64,000 nt of DNA, from positions 27,252,971 through 27,316,970 of the forward strand of contig NC_058059.1 in the NCBI RefSeq assembly GCF_020085105.1, written 5' to 3'. Made by a program: the position numbers and the translations under genes. The notes beneath the pieces were generated by a model that searched no databases, had not been told where the DNA came from, and saw nothing but the letters and a program-made list of their open reading frames with translations. Positions 12,201-24,200 of the stretch are shown here, piece after piece; the stretch's first letter is position 1, and every line of letters begins with the position of its first letter. The stretch comes from Siniperca chuatsi (taxonomy: Eukaryota; Chordata; Actinopteri; Centrarchiformes; Sinipercidae).

Positions 12201-15200
12201 TTGCGTGGACTGAGTAGAGTGAGTGAGCAGTTAAATTGTACTATCTGCATAGATGATTTTAGTGGGGTTTTGAGCCCTCTTTGTTCATCTTCTCTACTGA
12301 TATTGGCCATAGTCTTTGGATAGTGTGCACAGAGCAAGTCCCATCTGTGATTGTCAGCATTTCACTCCAGTTTTGCTCCTGCTCCTGTGAATCTCTCAGT
12401 TTTGAACTGGATGTGAGAACAGACCCCCAGGGACCAGTCTGGCCTGTTTTCTACATTTAGCTCCGCTTAAACTCACGTTTAATATAAATTTATATTTGAA
12501 AATAAATGATTTGCTTTGAGTGAAGTCCTTGAAAATGAAAAAATAGTGCTTGAATTTCATTTTGTAATGTCTGTATGAACACTGTTATTAACTATTACTG
12601 AACTAGCTGGTTAATTACCTGTTGTTTGACAGTCTTGGTGTCCCAGAGCAGCAGCTGTCCAGACACCGGTATAGGAAGTCGAGGGACAGAATCGCAGCTC
12701 CCAGATCGACTGAGAGCTGCAGCTGAACAGACAAACGACGAACCGCTGGGACTGCAGGCTAAAGACAAGATACTGAGAAACAGAGGAAGGACATATTATT
12801 ATCAGAATTTGTACTTCGGCAATAAATACTATTCATTGCTACATGACAAAATGTAAAACTCAAGTACGTAGTTTTTATCCAAGTCTCCGGTATATTCTAG
12901 TCTATTTTGTTAAGTAATAGTTCCAACATGTTACTCCCCCTAAAACCCCAAACTGCCGTTATAAGCTAGCCTTTGTTGTTTAGTGAATCGTCTTGACAAC
13001 CATTAGATGGACTGCCATGAAATTTGGTCCAGACGTTCAGGTTCCCCACAGGAAGATTGTAATCGCGTTGGTAACCCCCTCCTTTCCATCCAGCACCATC
13101 TTCAGGTGGCACCAAAGTTCAAACCAAAGTTTTTAATTTGTCCAATACTTTGGTTTATGACCAAATACCTGCAAAACTAATGACCTTCCTGTCAGCCTCA
13201 GCTGAACTTTGTGCAAATTAAGAAATGTTAGCATGCTGACATGCTAAACTAAGAGGGTGAACATAGTAAACATTACACCTACTAAACAGAAGCATGTTAA
13301 CATTGTCATTGTAAGCATGTTAGCATGCTGCCATTAGTATTTATGTTAGCATGCTGACATAGCATTTAGCACAAATCATCCCTGTGCCTAAGTGCAGCCC
13401 CACCGAGCTGCTAGCATGGCTGTAGACTCTTAGTCTTGTTACATTTCTGTTTGTGTATGGATTAAATAAATTAGACACAATGTGTTAATAAGTGAGCTTT
13501 AGAGGTGTTAAGTGTATTTTTGAGCATTGGACAGAGCCAGGCTAGCGGTTTCCCCCTGCTTCCAGTCTTTATGCTAAGCTAGGCTAACCATGTCACGACT
13601 CCAGCTCCATACTTAATGCGCAGACATGAGATTGAGATCGATCTTTTCATCTCACTCTGAGAAAGTAAGCGACTAGACCAGGCAATTTCCCAAAATGTCA
13701 AACTGCTTAGAACACAAAACACATAGCCTAACTATGTGTTTTTGTACTTATATTACCAGCTGAGGACCTCTAAAATGACATCACTTCACAGTTCTACAGT
13801 CAGAACAGGCACTTCATACAGTACAGTAGACAGACAAGCAGGTTTACCGTGGATGAGTCTCGTCGATGTTCATCTCATAAAGATTCTTCTTGGCGTCCGT
13901 ATCATACAGCCGCACTGTGCCAACACCGCTGCCTAGTAACAACTGACCACACACACAGAGTTTTTGTCACTTAGGAAGGGACATTTCAATGACTTACACA
14001 CATTCATAACCCAAAACCCAAGTCTTAAACTTAAAATTTAGTCCCATAATGGGAGGTGAATCCCCACTGTCTATGTGTGACATTTTATCCCCACAGGTAG
14101 GCTTTGGGGCTCTGTCACATACAGGGTAGTTTTGCCTGTGTCAAAAATCCAAACTTTATTAGAATCAACTTCCACAGGACCACTTTGGAAATAATATTTT
14201 ACATTTTGGTGTTTTCATCCTGTGTCATGCTTCAATTTTATGCATAACATCTTGTTTGTGTTACCTGGTATTTATACTTTTTTTATTTTATGTAATTTTA
14301 TCTTTCTGTACTTGCATGTGGAGATGCCATACTGTACTGCATCTTTGTCTTTATAGTTTTGTGTATTGTGTATATTTGGACAGGTGTTTTATGTGAATAG
14401 TTTAAAGACAGAATAACAATGTGTCTCACAGAATCTCTGTTCAGTTTAGTAATCATTTCCTGAGCACAGCCCTTTATTGATGACTGAGAGTAATCATGTA
14501 AACGTTATTTCCTTTATCAGGTTAAATGTTTGTACCAGTCTGTCGGGTTTGGTGGCCCACTCCAGAGACAGTAGAGGAGACTTGGACATGATGGTGGCTT
14601 TGGTCTGCATGATGGGGTTGAACGACCACACCTGAGGAAGGGGAGCAGGAGGAAGAAGGCTTTATTGTGTGTTTCAATTAGTTATGTACAGTAATAACAA
14701 TATGCATGTTTTTTTCTTTACTATGTTTGTACAACCCCAAAAGATAAATGATGCCGATCACCTTGATGACTCCGTCCACATCCAAACTGGCAACCCGGCG
14801 ACCAGAGCAGTCAACCCTGGAAAATGAAAGAAGGAGGGATGGGTGAAAGACAGAAAAATTTGAGTTTTAGATTTTGTTTTTATCTTTTACGTGACTTTAA
14901 AAGCTAGCCAAGTCCACCTGCGGTTACAATCTTAATTTCCTCAGATGGTCACCAATCTGTTACTCTGTTCAGAAACCAAGCAGGTTCAAAGATGTGTGAA
15001 ATATTGTGAGAAGGAAAGGGTGCGGCCAGTCTGTAGTCTCTTCCCCTGTTTGACCAGTTAAACCAAACTGGCAGAGTGTTGAAGGCAGACCTGCAGTGCA
15101 TGATGGAGGAGTGGTGTTCTCCATACTCCTCCTGGCTGAGTTTGATGAAAGGCTGTTCCGCTGACAGACCTCCTCCCTCTGCTCCTCCTCCACAGCTCCT

Positions 15201-18200
15201 GCTATTTGAGGAGGAGCCAGGAGTTTCGCTAGAGGTCTCGGCAAGAGGCTCTACCTCCCCCGCCTCACCCTTCTTCTCTGGTGTCTGAAGACAACACATG
15301 GAAGGATGTTGTCAGTGTAAATGGAATCAACATCCAGTCCTACTAAGCATTTGCAACAGCCAAACTTCAAACATAATTTAGTTCATTTGAATGGAATAGC
15401 TGCTCTTGGCTTAGTAAATTATTTTAAGAAAATGTATTTGAAATAGGTGGTGCTGAAAGCTTGGTGTTGTAGTGACTGCTTGCGAGATAGGTGAAGAGCT
15501 ACTGTGGTTGGCGAGGTAACATGCTGGCAGTGGCCAGCCTAATCTGCTCGCCAAACTAGCTGGCTTGCTACCACTTAGCTAATTACCAGTTAGCAAGCTG
15601 GCTAGCTTGGTCACAATAATGGTTTATTCAAGGGAATGTATTTGTAGCATTGACTCCCTACATGGAAGTCACTACGCCCAGCTGTTGTTTGCCCACAAAT
15701 AATTCCAGCATTTAACTAATTTTTACATTTCTTTTTGTGTACAAGTTAAACAAATGAAATAAAACGTGTTAATTGGTGAGGTGTAGACGTGTTGGCAGGT
15801 GTATTTTTGAACTTTGGAGAGAGCTAGGCTTAAATTTTTCCTCCTGCTTCCAGTGTTTATGCTAAGCTAAGCTAATCACCTCCTGACTTCAGTTACATAT
15901 GTAGCATACGGACACGAGTCCGGCATTACCTTCTCATCTTACATTCTGCAAGAAAGTGAATATGCTTATTTCCCAAAATGACAAACTATTCCCTTAATAA
16001 AACTGACTGAACAAGAAAATGCACCAGATTTTGTAAAAATGCACCAGACTGGTGTGACCACAGTTCCCCAGTTACTACCCTTCAGGTACCTGTGATGGTG
16101 GTTTAGAGAAAAGCTCCTTCCTCTCTTTCTCATGTTCCTGGATTCTCTTGTGTCTGGGATGTGTCGGCTGGTTTGTAGGCTGGTTTGTTGACTGCTGTGA
16201 CTGGGAGCTCGCAGGTTCACTGGTTAATGCCTGGCTGGAAACTGGCTTCACCTCCTTAGCTTGGACTGCCTCTTTTGACTTTGCAGGCTAGAAAAAACAA
16301 ATTAATTTTAGATACAGAAGATGATCACACGACTGGAACATCTGTGTTGCCCCCTACAGGCTTCTGAAGGGACGTTTTAAAGCCTGGCAGGGCCACACCC
16401 TCTGAGGGCAAAGGGGTGTGGCATTGGTGATAGTGTGATAGACTGAGACACCTGTCAATCAAGGCAATCATACCCAATCAGATCAGCCAATGGAAGATGG
16501 TCAGTTCAGTATTGCTTTGCAGCAGACTTCACACAGATTATGGGTTTGGAGTTTCGTTACTCTGTATGATTTTCTTGATGGGATGGTAATTTTCAAAATC
16601 TCCACTCAGTCTTGGAAAATAAGAATGTAAAGGATCTCTTGAGGGCTGAACTTGTGTAAAAAGCTTCTTTTTTTAAAAGATTTTTTTTGGTGGCATTTCA
16701 GCTTTATTTGATAGTGATAGTAGAGAGAGACAGGAGAGGCAATGGAGAGAGCGGGGATGACATGCAGCAAGGGGCCCGGGCTGGACTCGAACCCGAGCCG
16801 CTGCGGTAAGGACTTAGCCTTGATACATGCTATGCGCTCTACCAGGTGAGCTACCGAGGCGCCCTGTGTAAAAACTTTCTTGACTTTGTATTAGTACAGA
16901 AAATAGTCAGCATTTTCTTGGAGCAGCAACTACTGGACATTAGAGGAACTGCAGCTGAACACGCCTTAGCTCTTTGGCTGAAAACACCTGAAAACTATTT
17001 TTTCAAACATCCAACCAACTGTAGATTCAAAGTCGTTTGGAAATTTAGCAGCTGCCATAATCTGCTTTCAAAGAAATTAAATTTCCTGTTTATGGTCCCA
17101 CTGAGCTTTTAAACTTAAACTTCCTTTAAACATCTTCCCTGCTCTCACGGATTGGTTGGTGGGTCGTGCTCGCCCACTGTACTGATACCTGGCTTGGAGA
17201 GGACCCAGTGGTGAACTGAGGTGGTTTCCCTGGGGTGCGTCTTCCCTGAGGTAGGAATGTAGAGAAGAAGTTTCTGGAGGGAGTAGTGGTGGTGCTCACA
17301 GTGCGCTGGCTCGACACCAAGTCCCTAAGAGGGTGGAGGGAGTGAACAAAAAGTGAGTTTAATAACAGAGCACCGAATGAGCACAAAATGAATCCAAGCT
17401 GTAATGAAGATACAGGATTCAAGATTAAGGAGCATGCAGAGACTGACTAGTAAGAGCAGGACAAACACATGTCCCAGTTCTATCCATTAACCCTTCCTCT
17501 CATTCTGGAGTCGCCCTTGGTTTGGAGCAAGCCTTCAGAAACAGAGCACTACAAGTCAACGCTGTAAAATAACTTCACTATGGAACAAGATATTCATGAC
17601 TCACACGAAGCCGCCAGAAGCCCACAGCAGAACAGAAGCACAAAGACCAACAACAAAGGTGTGGAGTCATGCTCCCTTTGCACTATAAAATAGGTAGACT
17701 GCAATGCTTTCGTAATGAGTATCCTAAGCAGACATGAACATTGTGAAATATAAGGTTCCATTTGTGTCAGTGATGAAGACTGTATGATTTATTTGCCAAT
17801 GCTTTACTGTTGCCTACATTTATGGCAAAACACCATCTGTTGTGCATTTGCCTCGTCGTTAGCCAGATTTCCATCCAAATGTTGCGCAAATTTTAACAAA
17901 ATGTCCAGAAAATCTGCAAAAGAAAATGTGAATTAATGTGCGTTTCCATCCACTACTGTTATGGGAATATCAGGAGTTGGGCGCTGCTATTTTTAGTCTC
18001 TCCGTTGAAGCGGAAGCATCAGTGGACATTTAAGTCACATACTGCATGTACATCATCACTTATTAGCTGTTTCCAAGTCAGTTTCCATTGCACTTCGCAT
18101 TTTGCTTTTAACTATACACCAATTTTTCCACCTCAGCTAAGTATAAAAACTCTTGTTATATTTTGAGTTTTTGTTTTTTATTTCTGCCATTTTTAATTTG

Positions 18201-21200
18201 CAGTGTTTCCATCCACCTGTTTTTATGCACAAATTGAAAATGCCTATATGTGCATGGATGGAAACGCACCTACCGATGTTATCTTTCTCCTTATCTCTGT
18301 TAAGTCCTGCTCAGGGCTCCAGACTATCTTTTTACAGTGGTGGCACTGGTGTGCTTAACTTTTTCATTTAGGTGCACCAGCACAAGATTTAGGTGCACGT
18401 AGGGCTGGGCGGTATGGCCTAAAATTTCTATCATGGTATAATTTGAAGCACGGACGGTAACGGTATATTCACAGTATATTCTCTTTTCTTAAAATTTCAA
18501 TATAAATGCTTCTGAAGGGATAAAGCACTGGTATGGCAACTGCATGGCAGCTATTACTGTACTATTAACTGTAATACTAGGACATATTTCACATAGTACA
18601 GAGGTATTTTAAGAACATTATTTTGCAAAACTGCAATTATAGAAAAAATGCAAAACCTTTTATATTTGTCTATTGAAAATATTAAATATATATTTGAAAG
18701 CATATATTAATACATTACCCTATTTCTAGTATGTTATTTCTTATTTCACCATTTTAATTTCTTTGTAGAGGAAATCTGTCAAAAAATCTTTTCTTATCCA
18801 AAGATAAGCTAGAAGACAACATCAAAGACAAATGTGCCAGAGGGACAAGAAGACAACAGCAACCGCGGCAACAACGTAAAAGACAATGTCAAGCAACAAT
18901 GAAGACAATATCAAACACAAAGACAACAAAGACAGCAATAATGAGGCGCATTGGTGGCCTTAAGGCGCGAACCATGAACCACAATGTCCCTGCTTCAAGT
19001 CTGGTCAGGGACCTTTGTTGCATGTCGTTCCTCGTGGCTAATGTCGTGTCTCAGGAAAATAAAATGGATGAAATAAGTCTCAGGCTAGCCCAGCAACAGG
19101 AAATCAGAGTCATCTTTACAGAGACCTGGCTGTATCATAACATCCAGGAGCAAGCTATCACACTTGACGGGCAGACAAATGTTCCGCACCAACAGAACAC
19201 AAGACTCCGGTAAGACGAGGGGAGGCGGACTCTGTGTTTACATCAATGATGCTTGGTGCTCAAACAAAGTCAGTGTTGATGGTCAATGTTCCCCAGATGT
19301 TTTTAATGTTAAGATGCCAAGCACATTATCTGCCCAGAGAATTCACAGTGTTTTTGTTGTTGCTGTTTACATTCCCCTAGACACAAATTCAGAAAATGCA
19401 CTACAGGAACTGCATGAGGTCATCAGCAGTCACATGACAACACAACCTCAATAAATAAAGGCAAACCTTTATCGTAGCTGGCAATTTTAATCAAACAGGC
19501 CTCAGAACTATTTTACCTAAATTCCACCAGCATGCCCACACCCCCACCAGGGGAACAAATACCATGTTTACACAAACATTTCTGGAAGCTACAAAGCTCT
19601 CCCCCACCCCCACTTTGGTCAATCAGACCATATTTCCCTGCTTCTCCTGCCTACTTACTGCCAGTTGAGGGTCAAACCATCAGTAAAAGCAGTTCAATCT
19701 ACGGGACTGTTTCAGTGCATAGACTGTTTCATGTTCAGAGATGCCACCACCCAGGAGAACTACATCAGTCTTAAGAAATATACATCATCAGTGACATCAT
19801 ACATCAGCAAATGTGTTGATGAGGTGGTGATCACAAAGACACTATCATTCCCCAACGAGAAAGCCTGGATGAATGGAGAGGTGAGGGTTCTACTCAGATC
19901 CAACAAAGCTACCTTTCGGTCTGGTGACAAGGAAGCTTACAGCACTGCCAGAGCAAGACTGAAAGCTGGCATCAAGGGGGTAAAGCTGAGACATCAGGAG
20001 AGACTGGAGAGAGACCACAACACCAGCAACACCAAAGATATGTGGCAGCCGATCAAAAACATCACAGGCTACGAAAGCAGGAGTGCCCCCATCATGTGTG
20101 AGGCCACATTACCAGATGAGCTCAACACATTTTATGCTCGTTTTGATCTCCCCAACAAAGACTCAGCTGTAAAGTCCACTCTGCCTCCAGAGGACCAGTC
20201 ACTGTCAGTATCCACAGCAGATGTGAGAAGAATCCTGCTGAGAGTGAATATGAGTAAAGCTGCTGGGCCTGATGACATCCCTGGCCGTGTATCAAGAACA
20301 TGTGCCAACCAGCTAGTTGATGTTATTACTGACATTTTTAACATATCACTGTCTCAGGAGATTGATCCCACCTGTTTCAAGACAACCACCATTGTCCCTG
20401 TACCTAAAAGGTTTGCAGTGTCTAGTCTAAAGGACTACCGCCCTGTGGCTCTCACCACCCAAGTGCTTTGAGGAACTGGTTCTCCAGCACATAAAGAACA
20501 ACATCCCAGCCAGCCTGGACCCTCACCAGTTTGCATTCAGAACTAACAGATCCACACAGGATGCCATCTCCACTGCCCTCCACTCAGTCTCCACCAACCT
20601 TGAGAACAACACCACCTACATCAGAATGCTGTTTGTTGATTTCAGCTTAGCACTGAACACAATCTCCCCCATGAAACTGATTGGAAAACTCTGCACTCTG
20701 TGCTTGAGTACCACACTCTGTAATTGGATATTGGACTTCCTCACAAACAGACCCCTGACAGTTCTGATTGGCGCTCACACCTCCTCCACTCTAGTGCTGA
20801 ACACCAGAGCCCCCCAGGGTTGTGTGTTCAGTCCCCTCCTGTTCACGCTGTACACCCACTGCAGCTACCGACATGGAGACAACTTTGTTGTGAAGTTTGT
20901 GGATGACACCGCCATCATTGGCTAGATTTCAAACAACGATGAGACTTCATATCGGGAGGAAATCAACAATCTTGCAGAGTGGTGCGCAGATAACAACCTA
21001 CTGCTCAACGTCAGCAAAACCAAGGAGCTGATCGTTGATTTTCAGTAAAAGGAGGCAAAGACATACACCCCTGTCTACATCAGTGGAGCTGAGTTGGAGC
21101 AAGTGAACAGTTTTAGGTTCCTGGGAATCAGCATCACAGAAAACCTGTCATGGTCCTCTCACATCTCCACCCTCGTCAAGAAAGCTCAGAAATGACTGTT

Positions 21201-24200
21201 TTTCTTAAGGAAACTTAATTCAATTCAATTTTATTTATATAGCGCCAATTCATAACAGAAGTTATCTCATTGCACTTTTCAAATAGAGCAGGTCTAGACC
21301 GTACTCTTTATAATATTAATTACGAAGGCGAAATTCCTGTGCCAAGTTCTTGTTAACAGAGGAGCAACAGAAAGCATCCTGACTGGAAACTTCACAAACT
21401 GGCATGGGATGTGCACGGCCCAGAACCGGAGGGCTCTGCAGCAGGTGATTAAAACCGCTCAGAACATCATTGGTACCAACCTGCCGAGCATCAGTGATAT
21501 CAGTGAGATGATGTCTGCGCAGAGCCCAAAGGATACTAATAGACAGTAACCCCCCCCATAACTTTCTGTTATGCTGGTTTTGCACATTACCATACCACTA
21601 CCTTTTGCACTACCCTCATTCCCACTAAAATCAAAGTCTTTCTTGCACTATAATTAAAAATACTCATATTACACTGATATTGCACATACTGTACATACTT
21701 TGTGTGTATACGTGTATTATATATGTACATAAGTAACTGTATATAGTGTATTGATTTTTATTCTATTCTAATTTTAAATATTTGTATATTTATGTTCATT
21801 GTGCAACTCTGTGTTGTTAAATAACAAATAAATAAACCTTGAACCTCGACCTGCTGACAAAAAACTGTCTATAGGTCCATATCTTTATGTAGACCTATTT
21901 TAACGCACAGAAGAATTAGCAGTTGTGACTATGGCCACAGGAAGTTGTGAAGCAGCAACAGGAAGAATAATGTTTGCACTGACAAAAACTTCACTGCATC
22001 CACCCAACTGCTTCCAGTGGTGTTGTCTGATAGTTGATAGAGATTAGTGTGTTTGGTTGAGACTAGAGTAAAAAGCTCAACCCAGCACTATGCATTATAT
22101 TTCCGGGAGTAATAATGTCAAAACTCTACAACAAAGATGACGGTATCAAACACGTAGAAGACAACAGCCAACCAAACAGCAATGCAATAACAATGTGAAA
22201 CAGCAATAAAGAAAACAAACACAGCTGCTATTTTGTAATGTAAAATACATAATTGACAAAGAAAACGAGAAAGACGAGAACAAAGATGAGGACAGTGACA
22301 CTTGATGTCTGGTCTGCAAAGCAGTTGAGATTTTACATCAGTGGGAAGAAAAACGCAACAAGGCGACAATGACAAAGCAACTACGCATCAACGGTTTTTA
22401 GTCGCGCTTGTGGCGTGGCTCTAGGAATGACAATGACTTTGGTCCAGACTGAAATATTTATTAGATGGGTTGTCATGAAATTTTGTACAGACATTCATGG
22501 TTCTCAGAGAATGAAGCCCAGTGACATTGGTGATCCCCTGACGTTTTATCTAGTGCCACCAGCAGGTCAACATTTGTGGTTCAGAGTGAAATGTCTCAAC
22601 AACAACAACTGGATTAATATGCAATTTGGTGTAGACATTCATGGTCTTTGTGAACTTTGGTAATCCCAGACTTTTCATCTAGTACCAAATCAAAATGTCA
22701 AGTTATGCAATACTTTGGTTTATCTAACAGTTTGATTTTCTTAGCAATGAGCATTACAGCCTCAGAGAACTGCTAGCGAAACTGTAGACTCTTAAGTCTT
22801 GTTGCAGCCTAAACAGTGGACGACAACAGTACAAACTGTAAAATGCTTTCAGCCAAGTACTGTAACCTCATGTTGTTTCTTCTTGTCTTGTTTAACAGAA
22901 GCTGGTGACCAGTTAAATGTCTTAATATTGCCAAATACCATTCATCTGAACTAAGAGCTGCATATTTTATGCTGTTTTATGTTAAGCTGTGAGTTGCTTT
23001 AATGTATTTCATTTGTATGTTATTTATATATGCTGAAAATACAAATTGAATTTCATGGCAATCTGTTTATTAGATTATTACATATGTTGCGTAAAAGGTT
23101 GGATATTTGTTACCCAAACCTTTTTTGGTCAGTGATGCAGAAGAAAAAAACACTGGTGTTTCTTCTGAGAAACATGTACGATCATTACTTCTTAGGATAT
23201 TTTGAAGGCTTCTTTGAAAAACTGTCTGTAAATGTTACCACTAGGAGTCATTATTTGCAAGCGCAGTATTTATTTCATTGCTATGCCAATGACACCAAAC
23301 TCTATATAGGTGTTGATCCTGATGATGCTTTTCTTTCTACCACACATAAGGTAGGCTCGAATACTGCAATGCATTACTCTCAGGTCTCCCAAAAAGAGTC
23401 TATTAGTTAGGCGGTTTCAGATCAAACACACAAGAGCCAATAGTCTGCACGAGGTAGCATGCAGAATGAGGTGCAGAAAACAATGCTGTGGACTACACTG
23501 GAATGTAAACAATGGCAATATCCTCATCCACTCTGATATATTGTGCCATGGTTGAGAATTTTTACTAACCTCCCGGTGGGTTCAGAGAGTAAACTAACAG
23601 AACTCTGGGAATTCAGAGATGCACAAAGTTAACTTCTTTATCATTCTTGTCTACAGTAAAACTGGCACCTCTGGAGTGAGAGCCATTTTAAGATTCCAGC
23701 ACTTGCCCATAATATCGGTCATACCTTTGTTTCCTCAGGACTAGTCTACTGCAACAGTCTTCTGTGAGGTTTAGTATTTTTACTAGTAGAAAATACAGCT
23801 GCTAGAAGTTTAACTAATGCCAGAAAAGGAGATTATCTACTTTTAGCATCACTGCACTAGTTACCCATTTGTTTCAGGATTGGGATTTTAAGATTTTATT
23901 TTAAGAATACTTTTACTGCTCTTTATGGCCAGGCTTCCAGATTATATCTTAGAGTTGCTCTCCCCTCAAAAGCCTGTTTTAGGGGGGCTTGAGAGGCTAA
24001 GGCTGTTCCTTTAAATCACCTCTTCTGCTTCTACAAAGTTTTATCTATATTTTCACGTTTTTCTATGCTTGACATCTCATTATGTTTTACTGTATATTAA
24101 AGTTTCTTATTAGTAGTATTCATTGTAGAGTGTACTGTATTTGTCAGCCCTGTCTACAGTCCTCTGTCAGCATGTGAGAACCCCGAGTGAAAATTTCAAA

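Noticed and set aside
10752-12337. ORFs of 62-103 aa in wdr91 intron 12
   Set aside because: No conserved motif, no splice context, and they overlap repeats.
16783-16864. Possible functional tRNA gene (A and B boxes on the minus strand)
   Set aside because: No acceptor stem or clear anticodon arm forms, and a SINE body with an A-rich end follows.
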